This document shows positions 7,559 through 16,032 of a stretch of 52,242 nucleotides of DNA, piece after piece. The notes under the pieces were generated by a model. That model had not been told where the DNA came from. It saw nothing but the letters and a program-made list of their open reading frames with translations, and did not search any database. Made by a program: the position numbers and the translations under genes. Within the stretch, counting starts at the first letter, position 1. Each line of letters begins with the position of its first letter. Source of the stretch: M50B103 sp041667565 (lineage in GTDB: Bacteria; Fidelibacterota; Fidelibacteria; Fidelibacterales; Fidelibacteraceae); NCBI GenBank assembly GCA_964572745.1, contig CAZNFT010000008.1, positions 1 to 52,242 on the forward strand, read 5' to 3'.

Positions 7559-10500
7559 ATGAAGAAAAATACACTGCTTTATATGCTCGCTGTTTTGGCT
7601 GTTTTGTCCATAGTGTACAGCATTTTTTTCTTTGGTACGGCTTTCCCCATAGTAAATGTAAAAATAACAGCTGATAAGACAGAAATCCTTAATTTGAGCG
7701 ATTCATTGAATAATGAACTGTCTCTTATGCCTCAGAATAGCGAGTCTGTAGCAATATTTAATACCAATAGTCGATTTAAAAATTATGTTGAACTTGAAGC
7801 TGGTGGAGTTGAAGTATTTCAAGAAATTGTCAATAGTGGCATTTATCATCCTTATTCCTGGGAAGTAAGACAATTTAATCCCAATGAGATCAAGGAATGC
7901 TATTATGTTTTTTCTCCCGAAGGTGAGTTCTTGGGATTCCAAATGATTATACCCGATACATTGCCCGGTGCAGATCTGGAAAAAATTGATCTTGACAATT
8001 TGCTCAAGAATGATGTTCGTGCGGGACTTTTACCCGATCTTGATAATTACGAACTTTTTGAAACTTCGTCGGAACTTAAAGAAAGCGGTCGCCGTGACCA
8101 TGTTCTGACTTATAAAATGAAAAATGAAGAAGTTGCCGAAGCAACATACAGATTAAAAATAAAAATATCGGGCGACGAATTGACGATGTTTATGCCTTCA
8201 GTCAAGATCCCCGAAACTTTTGATGACAGATACGAAGAAATGCGATCAGCCAATACTACGATCGCTTATGTTGGACAGGCCATTATGCTGATATTATATG
8301 GTATTGTGGGCGTTGCACTTGCCTTGTTCTTTATGATTAGAAAAAGAACCTTGATCTGGAAACCTGCCTTGAAATGGTCTGTTGTTATCGGACTTCTTGT
8401 TTTTATGGCTTATTTAACAAGCATAGCGCTTTCCTGGTATTATTATGATACATCCTTATCTACGGGCCAATTTGTTTTTCAACAGGTGTTGGTCGCCTTT
8501 TTAAATGGTCTGTTGATCTCGGTGATATTTTTTGTTTCCTCGTCTGCAGGTGAGGGGCTTGGAAGGCAAGCTTTCCCTAACCAGATTCAATTTTGGAGAT
8601 CGTGGTCAAAAACAGTGGGCTCTTCAAAAGAGATCATGCGTCACACAATATTTGGATATCTCTGGGCTTTCTTTATGGTCGGCTTTGTAACCTTTTTCTA
8701 TTGGTTAACAAATCATGTTTTTAGTTGGTGGTCACCGGCAGATAATATGATGGATCCTAATATACTTGCGATGCCATTCCCATGGTTGTTACCTTCAGCT
8801 ATGTCTTTGCAAGCCGGATTTTGGGAGGAAACACTTTTCCGTGCTGTTCCATTGGCGGGTGCTATCTTAATAGGAAAGAATTTCAAGAAAAAGAAATTAT
8901 GGATCGCTTTTGCATTAATTTTCCAAGCTATTATCTTTGGTGCAATGCATGCCAATTATCCTCAGCAGCCTGCTTATGCAAGAATTATTGAAATGATCAT
9001 TCCTTTTATCTTGTATGGGCTAATTTATATTAACTGGGGACTTTTGCCTGTCATTATTTCTCACTTTGTCTATGATATTGTGTTAATGGCAATGCCACTT
9101 TTTCTTTTGTCGGCACCGGGTATCTGGCTGCATAGAATTATGGCTATTCTTGCTATGTTAATTCCTTTGTTGGTCGTTGTTATCAGGCGCATACAAGCTG
9201 GCGCATGGTATATAATTCAACCAGAAGATCTAAACTCCGGCCATGTGATACCTAAAAGAAAAGAAAAAGAAGAAATAGAAGAAAAAGTTACAAAAACCGT
9301 CCATCATCATGATTTCCCTGTTTGGATAGCAGTTGTATTATTGTTAATCGGAAGTGTCATCTGGTCTGTCCTTACTCCTTTTGAACAAGATGTTCCACGA
9401 CTGAATCTTGAAAAGAAAGAAGCAATAGCTATAGCTGATGCTTTTATTCATGAACACTATCCGGGAACAGATTCTTTAGACTATAAGCCTTATGTTTTGA
9501 TGCAAACCGGTTTTAGCAGAAAAGATAAATTTGCTTGGGAGCATACAGATAAGGAGCAGTTCCGTAAATTATTTACTAAAGAGCTGGCAACTAATTATTA
9601 CAGTATTACGTATAAAACATTTGAAGGCGATGCAGTAAGGCGCTCGGAGACCATTGTGGTGAATGTTGGTCGTGATGGTGAGATCATTTCTTGGTTCCAT
9701 AATGTTCCGGAACCTCGTGCCGGTGCTCAATTGGAAGAAGATGAGGCAAAAGCAAGGGCCGAACTTGCCTTGACTGAATTTTCGGATATCAACAGTGATC
9801 ATTTGGAATTAGTAAAGATTACTCCCGAAAAACGTAAAGCCCGTACGGATTGGACAATTATTTATAAAGATATAAATTCCGGTCTTAGAGAGGGTGATAT
9901 TCGCTATCAGGTTTCGCTTGCCGGCGATAAGGTTTGTGGCTTAAAAAACTTTGTTCATAGCACAGAAAACTGGGATCGCGAATATAAAAAATCAAATGTT
10001 TTAAAAGGTGTTTTGTTTGCTATTTCAAATCTGATCAAGACTGCAATGTTGGTTGCAGTACTGATATTTGGGATTATTGCCTGGACCAAAAAGAAATTTA
10101 ATGTAAAGGTTTTTGTGGGATTTTTAATTGCTTTTATTTTGCTTTCTTTAAGTCAAACTGCAATGTTGAGTAAAACTATTATTTCACAATATCCTACATC
10201 TCAACCTTTTTCCAGTCTGATGCTGATATTGATCATTTCACTCGTGATAGGAGCTGTGTTTTCCGGATTTTTACATGCTATTCCCTTTGGCTATTTTGCA
10301 AGAATTCCTCTTCAGGTAAAGAGAAATGAACATGTAATTGGCTTAAAGGGTGCTGCTTTGGGTATAATGCTGGCGGCTGCAATAGCATTTGCCCAAGGAC
10401 ATTTTCTTGCTAAGAATCCTTTTGCTATCTCGCCTTTGCAGTTAGATGCAGGATTTCCTGTTTTGTTTTCTATTTTATCAGCCATAGAAAATTATCTTGT

Positions 10501-10897
10501 ACAATTCCTTGGATTGATGGCGGCATTTGTAATTGCAGATAAATTAAGCCAGGGATGGGAAAAGAAAAAAGTCCTGACACTTATACTATTAGTGCTTGCC
10601 GGATTCTCTTTTGTTGGCAAATTATCTCCACTGTGGTGGGTAATAGCTGGATTGGTCTGTGGAGCTGTTATGGTCTTGCTTTATATCTTTGTACTTCGGA
10701 GCAATATGATTTATTTACCAATTATGGCAGCGACGCTGATCTTATTGGAACTTCTGCAATATGTTATTATTGATCCGGCTGTTCTTTTACTCCCGCATGT
10801 TATTTTTACTGCAGTTATAACAGTTGGATTAACGATTTTCCTTGTCTGGGGAATGTATATGTTAAGGATTTTGCAACCAAGGAAAGAGGGTAAATAG
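7559..10897 (+). CDS. Very large CPBP (CAAX/Abi) intramembrane protease with duplicated ectodomain
   Basis: The product is 1112 aa, against the usual 200-350 for this family. An N-terminal membrane segment (~8-28) is followed by an ectodomain (~30-235), a multi-helix membrane core (~237-560), one helix (~586-605), a second ectodomain (~606-812) and a C-terminal set of helices (~817-1105). The core has all CPBP motifs: Glu423-Glu424-xxx-Arg428 (EETLFR), His464 (FGAMH) and His502-xxx-Asp506 (HFVYD), so it should be an active glutamate-type intramembrane peptidase. The two ectodomains resemble each other: FSPEGEFLGF..LPGADLE against VGRDGEIISWFHNVPEPRAGAQLE, and RRDHVLTY..YRLKIKISGDEL against ARTDWTII..IRYQVSLAGDKV. 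A basic/acidic linker (KRKEKEEIEEK) precedes the helix at ~586. The substrate is unknown. Confidence 0.85.
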   Translation: MKKNTLLYMLAVLAVLSIVYSIFFFGTAFPIVNVKITADKTEILNLSDSLNNELSLMPQNSESVAIFNTNSRFKNYVELEAGGVEVFQEIVNSGIYHPYSWEVRQFNPNEIKECYYVFSPEGEFLGFQMIIPDTLPGADLEKIDLDNLLKNDVRAGLLPDLDNYELFETSSELKESGRRDHVLTYKMKNEEVAEATYRLKIKISGDELTMFMPSVKIPETFDDRYEEMRSANTTIAYVGQAIMLILYGIVGVALALFFMIRKRTLIWKPALKWSVVIGLLVFMAYLTSIALSWYYYDTSLSTGQFVFQQVLVAFLNGLLISVIFFVSSSAGEGLGRQAFPNQIQFWRSWSKTVGSSKEIMRHTIFGYLWAFFMVGFVTFFYWLTNHVFSWWSPADNMMDPNILAMPFPWLLPSAMSLQAGFWEETLFRAVPLAGAILIGKNFKKKKLWIAFALIFQAIIFGAMHANYPQQPAYARIIEMIIPFILYGLIYINWGLLPVIISHFVYDIVLMAMPLFLLSAPGIWLHRIMAILAMLIPLLVVVIRRIQAGAWYIIQPEDLNSGHVIPKRKEKEEIEEKVTKTVHHHDFPVWIAVVLLLIGSVIWSVLTPFEQDVPRLNLEKKEAIAIADAFIHEHYPGTDSLDYKPYVLMQTGFSRKDKFAWEHTDKEQFRKLFTKELATNYYSITYKTFEGDAVRRSETIVVNVGRDGEIISWFHNVPEPRAGAQLEEDEAKARAELALTEFSDINSDHLELVKITPEKRKARTDWTIIYKDINSGLREGDIRYQVSLAGDKVCGLKNFVHSTENWDREYKKSNVLKGVLFAISNLIKTAMLVAVLIFGIIAWTKKKFNVKVFVGFLIAFILLSLSQTAMLSKTIISQYPTSQPFSSLMLILIISLVIGAVFSGFLHAIPFGYFARIPLQVKRNEHVIGLKGAALGIMLAAAIAFAQGHFLAKNPFAISPLQLDAGFPVLFSILSAIENYLVQFLGLMAAFVIADKLSQGWEKKKVLTLILLVLAGFSFVGKLSPLWWVIAGLVCGAVMVLLYIFVLRSNMIYLPIMAATLILLELLQYVIIDPAVLLLPHVIFTAVITVGLTIFLVWGMYMLRILQPRKEGK

Positions 10898-11205
10898 AAA
10901 TCAGTTATAAAGGACGATAAGAAATTGCGAGCACCTTTTTATCGTCCTGAACGGAGCGAAAGAACTATTCATTACAAGATGATGAAGGTCTAAAATGGCC
11001 TAAGTGTGTCATCCTGCCGGTGGCATCCATCCTTGGAAATATTAACAGTGCCCCTCAGGTACAGTGAGTCTGGCACATCTTCGCTAAAGCTATGGCGCGT
11101 CTTCGACTTTTGTATTATTCCCGCCTCTGTTCGCCTTTCACTATAATTCATAATTCTAATTGTATTTTTCCTTTATTCAAGCTAATTTTATTTATGGTCT
11201 ATATT
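10898..11205 (+). other. Intergenic region with hairpin and degenerate repeat sequence
   Basis: No convincing gene lies here; the open frame from 11092 is only an upstream extension of the next gene. A perfect 10-bp inverted repeat AGGACGATAA / TTATCGTCCT (10911-10920 / 10939-10948) follows the CPBP gene and may act as a terminator, although no T run follows. The rest, including CTTCGCTAAAGCTATGGCG near 11084-11102 and GTCTTCGACTTTT near 11099-11111, looks like decayed dispersed repeat sequence and shares words in the same order with the opposite strand of 14650-14715. Confidence 0.5.
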
Positions 11206-12429
11206 ATGAAAAGAAATTATTTTTTACCTCTGCTGATATTCATGCTTATCTCATCAGCTTTATATGCCCAGATAGGTGAGCGTGGTAAATGGAAAATTGG
11301 TCCTGAATATAAAATTGAGCATGTAGTTAAGCCTTCTGCAGAGATAGGGAAGGGTGAATTATTTCTTGATCTAAGCTTGGCTTATGATGAAATACATTTT
11401 GTGAAAAAAGACGATAGATTTAAGGGACGCTTTGATGTTTCTATAATGATCTTTAAAGACAAGAAGAAGGTCATATCCGAGAGCTGGATAGAGCGTTTGA
11501 CTCTCAATGAATTCAAAATGACAAATTCCCGAAAAGAATTAATCAGTCTCAAAAAAAGTTATGTTCTGGATCCCGGTAAATATCGCTTAGAAGTATTGAT
11601 CACCGATTTAAAAACCCAGAACAGGCGTAAGCAGGTCCGCGATATTGATATGACCTCCCTTACCCAGGGTTCTTGGATGTTGGGTGATCTTTATTTTGTC
11701 AAAGATTCGTCTAAGATGAATTACAATAAAGGTATGCCGGAAGTAATATTTGTTGGTTTCACGGCTTCTGGTATCGAAGGGAAACATGATTTTTATTATA
11801 GCATTCAAAGTCGCGATGCAACTGTTTCTAAGGCAAAATTCTCAATAGATCTGTCCAAGAAAAAGCGCGAATATATTTTTCCTGTCTTAACAAAGGATCT
11901 TAATTATAATCAATATTATTTAAAGCTCGAAACTGTGATTGATTCTCAACTATACAGCAGAAGCATACCCATGCGGGTTGATTGGGGAGGTACAAGTGCG
12001 CTAATCCCGGACCTGGAAGACGCAATCGATCAGATGAAATATCTTTCTTATACGGGTTATTTTCCTGCAAGAGATCTTAAACGCGTACAAAAAGCTACCG
12101 GGGATGAGCAAAAGAAATTTTTTACTGAAATATGGAAAAAGATTGATCCAACGCCGGGTACAGAGACCAATGAATTAATGAATGAATATTATTATCGGGT
12201 ACATGTGGCTAATCAGCGCTTTTCCGGGCATAGAGAAGGCTGGCGCAGTGACAGAGGAATGATCTATATTCTTTATGGTGAGCCTGATGCTGTGGAGGAA
12301 TATAATTTCGAAATTAACTCCAAGCCTTACATGATTTGGCTTTATTATTCAGTCAACCGCCGTTTTGTTTTTATAGATAATACCGGATTTGGTGATTATC
12401 AACTTTCACAACCCTTAAGTGAGTATTGA
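11206..12429 (+). CDS. GWxTD-domain exported protein
   Basis: The product is 407 aa, counting from the Met of MKRNYFLPLLIFMLISSALYA, a clear signal peptide; an upstream start at 11092 would bury it behind 38 unlikely residues. A beta-rich middle part is followed by a C-terminal GWxTD domain: REGWRSDRGMIYILYGEPD, then MIWLYYSVNRRFVFID. The family motif has Thr where this protein has Ser. GWxTD proteins occur in FCB and Acidobacteria-type genomes and have no established function. The stop codon overlaps the chorismate mutase ATG by one base (TGATG), so translation may be coupled. Confidence 0.85.
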   Translation: MKRNYFLPLLIFMLISSALYAQIGERGKWKIGPEYKIEHVVKPSAEIGKGELFLDLSLAYDEIHFVKKDDRFKGRFDVSIMIFKDKKKVISESWIERLTLNEFKMTNSRKELISLKKSYVLDPGKYRLEVLITDLKTQNRRKQVRDIDMTSLTQGSWMLGDLYFVKDSSKMNYNKGMPEVIFVGFTASGIEGKHDFYYSIQSRDATVSKAKFSIDLSKKKREYIFPVLTKDLNYNQYYLKLETVIDSQLYSRSIPMRVDWGGTSALIPDLEDAIDQMKYLSYTGYFPARDLKRVQKATGDEQKKFFTEIWKKIDPTPGTETNELMNEYYYRVHVANQRFSGHREGWRSDRGMIYILYGEPDAVEEYNFEINSKPYMIWLYYSVNRRFVFIDNTGFGDYQLSQPLSEY

Positions 12430-12689
12430 TGGATAAGCTAAGAAAAAAAATTGACAGTATTGATGAAAAGATCGTTAAGCTTCTTGATGAAAGAATGGGA
12501 CTTGCCTTTGAGATTGGTAAAATAAAAAAAGAAAAAGCTCGTGGCGTTTTTGATGCTTCACGTGAGGACGAAGTTTTTTCCAAGCTTAAGGCTATTTCTA
12601 AAGAATGCATCAGCGACGATGAAGTTAAGGAACTTTACGAACATATTATCAGTATTTCCCGCGAACATGGAAAGCGCGGTTTAAGTTGA
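12429..12689 (+). CDS. Chorismate mutase, AroQ class
   Basis: This 86-aa all-helical protein converts chorismate to prephenate at the branch to Phe and Tyr. It shows the AroQ pattern: LRKKIDSIDEKIVKLLDERMGLAFEIGKIKKEKA in helix 1 with the catalytic Arg and Lys positions, then SREDEVFSKL and YEHIISISREHGK. The ATG at 12429 is preferred over a TTG three bases upstream. It stands alone, not fused to prephenate dehydratase or DAHP synthase, and no other aromatic amino acid gene is nearby. It overlaps the GWxTD gene by one base. Confidence 0.85.
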   Translation: MDKLRKKIDSIDEKIVKLLDERMGLAFEIGKIKKEKARGVFDASREDEVFSKLKAISKECISDDEVKELYEHIISISREHGKRGLS

Positions 12690-12698
12690 TAAAATATT

Positions 12699-14630
12699 AT
12701 GTTTGAATTTGGCCTGACATCATCAAGAATTATCTGGCTGCTTGCGGCCATCTTTATTATTTATAGCGTTTTTTCCTTAATTCGCTCATTTTCAAGCGAT
12801 TTTTATTCCCCAAAACACAAGATTCTGTTATTAGTATTAAGAGTTATAGTATTCTTTATCTTTATCATCTTGTTTTTAGATCTTAAAATTGAACATCAGA
12901 GTTTTAAAAAAAATGAGGCCGAAATTGCATTTCTTTGGGATGCTTCTGAAAGTATAAGCTCTCAAGAAGATTATAAAATCGACAATATTTTGAGATCAGG
13001 CTTTTATAAGGATCTTGAAAAACACTTAGCTATTATTCATGTGCAAAATATGATAAAGCCGGTATATATAGCGCCACAAAAATTAAAACGACTGAACTTG
13101 AATGAAAAAATAAGTGATAACTCGGCACTTCTGCGATTTGCCGAAAAAGAAGCCCGCTTTTCAGAACTGTTTTTAGTGAGCGATGGTCAATCATATTTCG
13201 GGGAAGACCTTGAATATTATAGATCAAAAAACAATCTTAAAATTCATGTTATAGGTATTGGCGAAAAAAATACCGAAGTTCTTCCACTGATACGTTCTCT
13301 CCGTTATCCGGATTATATAGCTCAAGGCGATACAGTCAGTGTAAAATATGAAGTTCATAATCCGGGCAAGAATAAACAAGATCTCAAACTTGCTTTATAT
13401 GTCGATGGAAAGGTCTTAGAAGAAAAAATTTCTCTGGATGCCTATAGAAGTCAGAACATCCAAAATGATATTGAGTTCAGCGCGGAAGGTCTGCATGAAT
13501 TTGAATGGCGATTAATAACAGATAAAAAAGAAACAAAGCTCTGGTCACAGCAAGTTTTCGTCCACCCTTCTAAGTTGAATATCGTATTTTTTGCAGATCC
13601 TCCTCATCGCGATGTTTCTATGGTAAAATATATTTTAGATGACCAGGATCGCTACGAATCTTATCATTATAAAGACTGGGAAGAAAAATTCCCCGAAAAA
13701 TCTCCGGATATTCTTGTGCAAAGCTGGCATCCTCAATTAGAAAGGAAACGCTACAATAATACGCCCGCACTCCTATTCTATAGAGATAGGCAAGGGGAGT
13801 ATATCAATAGCTCGCCGCTTAAAATTCTTGACTACAAAGCTTATGTTTATGTAAATCCCGATCCTCGTGAAAATGCACGCTATTGGACTCAGTTACCACC
13901 GGTTCAGATGGCAGAGAGCTCTCTGGATGGAAAAGTAATTCTTGGGGATGAGAAGGGGCATGCGCTTATTCTTGAGAATGGAAATGATGTGATCGTGAAT
14001 GCTTCGGGAATGTGGGTGTGGAATCTGGCATCGTATCAAAAAGATTGGGATGGGTTATATTTTCATCTAATGGAAGGGATAATTAAGAGTTTAATAGGCA
14101 AGAATGCTGATAAGCTCGTCAAACTCGATCAGGAAAAATATAGCATGATGGCATACTGGCCTCTGGCTTTTTCAGTGGATATTGTGGAGGATTTAGAGGA
14201 CTACGAATTAAGGATCACCTTGTTGGATAGCACTTATGGTGAAGTTAAGCGTATTGAAAGAGCTAAAGCAAATGAGACATTTTATTTTAAGCACGACGAC
14301 TGGGGAAATTATTTTATTAAAGCTGAACTTTATATAAAGGATGAATTACTTGCCAGCGATACTTCGGATGTTCAAATCATTCAAAATGATATAGAAACGA
14401 GTCAGCTCGGCCTCAATGAATCCGTTTTAAAAAAGTTAGCCAAGAATAATGGTGGTGAGTACTATCATTATAGAGAGTTGGATAGCCTTAAACATAAAAT
14501 TGAGATAAAAGAGAAAACTCTACTTGTTAGCAAATACTTTGAAGCCCGTTCTGCTTACCTTTTATATCTGATCATGTTTTTAGCCCTCTGTGCCGATTGG
14601 ATCATAAGAAAGCGCAATGGGGGAGTTTGA
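12699..14630 (+). CDS. Membrane-anchored VWA-like domain protein
   Basis: The 643-aa product has two N-terminal membrane helices (~10-27, ~42-62), a large soluble part and one C-terminal helix (~615-633) ending in basic residues. After the second helix comes a VWA-like domain with a MIDAS-type motif, D81-A-S-E-S, and a second metal-site motif, SDG with Asp162. A beta-sandwich (TVSVKYEVHNPGKNKQDLKL) and a further domain follow. The layout resembles Bat/aerotolerance-type or glutamine-amidotransferase-like membrane proteins of the Bacteroidetes. It probably works in the cell envelope by metal-dependent protein binding. It starts 9 nt after the chorismate mutase stop. The exact partner is unknown. 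Confidence 0.65.
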   Translation: MFEFGLTSSRIIWLLAAIFIIYSVFSLIRSFSSDFYSPKHKILLLVLRVIVFFIFIILFLDLKIEHQSFKKNEAEIAFLWDASESISSQEDYKIDNILRSGFYKDLEKHLAIIHVQNMIKPVYIAPQKLKRLNLNEKISDNSALLRFAEKEARFSELFLVSDGQSYFGEDLEYYRSKNNLKIHVIGIGEKNTEVLPLIRSLRYPDYIAQGDTVSVKYEVHNPGKNKQDLKLALYVDGKVLEEKISLDAYRSQNIQNDIEFSAEGLHEFEWRLITDKKETKLWSQQVFVHPSKLNIVFFADPPHRDVSMVKYILDDQDRYESYHYKDWEEKFPEKSPDILVQSWHPQLERKRYNNTPALLFYRDRQGEYINSSPLKILDYKAYVYVNPDPRENARYWTQLPPVQMAESSLDGKVILGDEKGHALILENGNDVIVNASGMWVWNLASYQKDWDGLYFHLMEGIIKSLIGKNADKLVKLDQEKYSMMAYWPLAFSVDIVEDLEDYELRITLLDSTYGEVKRIERAKANETFYFKHDDWGNYFIKAELYIKDELLASDTSDVQIIQNDIETSQLGLNESVLKKLAKNNGGEYYHYRELDSLKHKIEIKEKTLLVSKYFEARSAYLLYLIMFLALCADWIIRKRNGGV

Positions 14631-14841
14631 ATACAAGTAAAAAGGCAAAAGTAAAAAGTAAAAAGTCGAAGACTGTGTGTTGTGTGTCAAGACATAGCCT
14701 TGGCCTAGGCGAAGTAGAGGGCAAAGGAAAAAACAAGGATCAAGAAGTTTACATGACTATTATATCCTTTGCAAACTTAAAAAATTGTGAGTGTGCGAGA
14801 AGATCAGCAGTGTTGGGAATTAATAAAGAATTAGGGCTAAG
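14631..14841 (+). other. Intergenic repeat-like stretch
   Basis: The 211 bases before the thioesterase gene hold A-rich reiterations (AAAAGTAAAAAGTAAAAAG at ~14648-14664) and a GCCTTGGCCTAGGCGAAG block at 14697-14714. An open frame of 82 codons crosses it but is low-complexity and matches no family I know. Its reverse complement shares CTTCGC, GCTATG and GTCTTCGACTTTT, in that order, with 11084-11111. Confidence 0.4.
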
Positions 14842-15288
14842 ATGATACAAAACAAATCAAGTTTAGAGATGACGATGCTCATGACACCCGATAAGGTTAA
14901 TTTCTCGGGAAAAGTTCATGGGGGACAGATGCTAAAGCTTATGGATGAAGCAGCTTATGCGTGTGCAGCACGCTATGCCGGGTGTTATGTTGTAACCTTG
15001 GCAATAGAAAAAGTACTTTTCAGGAAGGCTATTAATGTCGGTGACTTAGTTACAATTTATGCTTCGGTTAATTATACCGGTCGTACATCTATGGAGATTG
15101 GTATAAAAGTTATAGCAGAAGATCTTAAGTCCAAAACTCAGCGTCATAGTATTTCATGTTACTTTACAATGGTCGCCATGGGTGATAAAGGTAAGCCTGT
15201 TAATGTGCCAAAACTTATTCCTGAATCTGAAGAGCAGAAGAGAAGATGGAATGATGCACTTGCCAGAAGGCAAAAGAGTCAAAATTAA
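14842..15288 (+). CDS. Hotdog-fold acyl-CoA thioesterase (YciA/BACH type)
   Basis: The 148-aa hotdog-fold enzyme hydrolyses acyl-CoA to free acid and CoA. It has the family start TMLMTPDKVNFSGKVHGGQMLKLMDEAAY, with the conserved active-site Asp35 on the central helix, then VVTLAIEKVLFRKAINVGDLVTIYASV and GRTSMEIGIKV. The C-terminus is a short charged tail. AGGG precedes the ATG. It lies upstream of, and is separate from, the tRNA cluster. Substrate chain length cannot be read from the sequence. Confidence 0.88.
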   Translation: MIQNKSSLEMTMLMTPDKVNFSGKVHGGQMLKLMDEAAYACAARYAGCYVVTLAIEKVLFRKAINVGDLVTIYASVNYTGRTSMEIGIKVIAEDLKSKTQRHSISCYFTMVAMGDKGKPVNVPKLIPESEEQKRRWNDALARRQKSQN

Positions 15289-15449
15289 TACAATCCTTTC
15301 CATAAGCTCCCATCTAAGCATTTGTGGATAGCGAAAAGACCCCAAGGCTCATTTTTCAGTACTTTATTTTTTCTTTTTATTTGTTTTACTCATGATTTTT
15401 TTTGTTTTCGGGAGTAATCTCATCTAATAGTGAAAAAAAAAGAAAATTT

Positions 15450-15506
15450 GTGATAAAGTATTTGCAACTGTCGAATAATTTCTTATATTTCTTGGCTTTT
15501 TGATAT
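15450..15506 (+). promoter_or_regulatory. tRNA-cluster promoter with GGCTTTTT start element
   Basis: GTGATAAA (15450-15457) is followed by -35 TTGCAA (15462-15467), a 16-nt spacer, -10 TATATT (15484-15489), 4 nt, and GGCTTTTTGATAT (15494-15506). The upstream word, the -35 and the start element match the rRNA promoters at the end of the window. An A-tract lies just upstream (15432-15446), like an UP element. The predicted start is at ~15496, about 16 nt before the first tRNA. Confidence 0.75.
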
Positions 15507-15511
15507 TGCAC

Positions 15512-15584
15512 GCCACTATAGCTCAGCTGGTAGAGCGCCGGTTTTGTAAACCGATGGTCGCTGGTTCGATCCCGGCTAGTGGCT
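15512..15584 (+). tRNA. tRNA-Thr (anticodon TGT)
   Basis: The gene is 73 nt. Acceptor GCCACTA pairs with TAGTGGC. The anticodon loop is TTTGTAA, and the T arm GCTGG-TTCGATC-CCGGC is intact. CCA is not encoded. The last anticodon-stem pair is C/A. It is first in a cluster of four tRNAs before tuf. Confidence 0.95.
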
Positions 15585-15595
15585 CAGAGAATAAT

Positions 15596-15678
15596 GGGTC
15601 AGTGGCCGAGTGGTCAATGGCATCAGACTGTAAATCTGACGACGTAAGTCTACGGTGGTTCAAGTCCATCCTGGCCCA
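15596..15678 (+). tRNA. tRNA-Tyr (anticodon GTA)
   Basis: This is an 83-nt class II tRNA with a long variable arm. Acceptor GGGTCAG pairs with CTGGCCC (one G-T pair). Anticodon arm TCAGA-CTGTAAA-TCTGA gives GTA. CCA is not encoded. It is 11 nt after tRNA-Thr. Confidence 0.95.
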
Positions 15679-15732
15679 CTTCTGCGGGTGTTGAGTAAAC
15701 ACAAAAGTTCTGCACTCGTGTTTTTAGATATT

Positions 15733-15803
15733 GCGAGTGTAGTTCAATGGTAGAACATCAGCCTTCCAAGCTGACTACGTGAGTTCGATCCTCATCACTC
15801 GCT
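15733..15803 (+). tRNA. tRNA-Gly (anticodon TCC)
   Basis: The gene is 71 nt. Acceptor GCGAGTG pairs with CACTCGC. Anticodon arm TCAGC-CTTCCAA-GCTGA gives TCC. CCA is not encoded. The 54-nt gap before it holds a small GTGTT/AACAC hairpin. Confidence 0.95.
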
Positions 15804-15879
15804 CTAAGATATTTGGCATCTCACCTGGGAGAGCTACACAGAAAGTTCGCATTTACCAGAAAACAAGCCACAAGCTATT

Positions 15880-15918
15880 AAGCCTGTAATCGCATGTTTT
15901 CGGTTATGGGCTTTTTTT
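15880..15918 (+). terminator. Rho-independent terminator or attenuator within the tRNA-tuf cluster
   Basis: AAGCCTGTAA (15880-15889) pairs with TTATGGGCTT (15904-15913) over 10 bp, including two G-T pairs, and a run of seven T (15912-15918) follows. It lies between tRNA-Gly and tRNA-Thr(GGT), only 2 nt before the latter, so it would control read-through into tRNA-Thr and tuf. ATGGGC of its 3' arm is also complementary to GCCCAT at the 5' end of that tRNA. Confidence 0.65.
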
Positions 15919-15920
15919 AT

Positions 15921-15993
15921 GCCCATGTAGCGCAGTGGTAGTCGCGCATCCTTGGTAAGGATGAGGTCATCGGTTCAAGTCCGATCATGGGCT
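15921..15993 (+). tRNA. tRNA-Thr (anticodon GGT)
   Basis: The gene is 73 nt. Acceptor GCCCATG pairs with CATGGGC. Anticodon arm CATCC-TTGGTAA-GGATG gives GGT. T arm ATCGG-TTCAAGT-CCGAT is intact. CCA is not encoded. It lies 41 nt before the tuf ATG, a common arrangement. Confidence 0.95.
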
Positions 15994-16032
15994 CTTCCAA
16001 ATTAAATTGTAAACTCTATAGGAGAAATACTA

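Noticed and set aside
14597..14845. 82-codon open frame between the VWA-like gene and the thioesterase
   Set aside because: It overlaps the VWA-like gene, crosses A-rich repeats and gives a biased protein without a recognisable domain.
15500..15694. 64-codon open frame over tRNA-Thr and tRNA-Tyr
   Set aside because: It is a frame running through tRNA genes; the tRNA structures explain the sequence fully.
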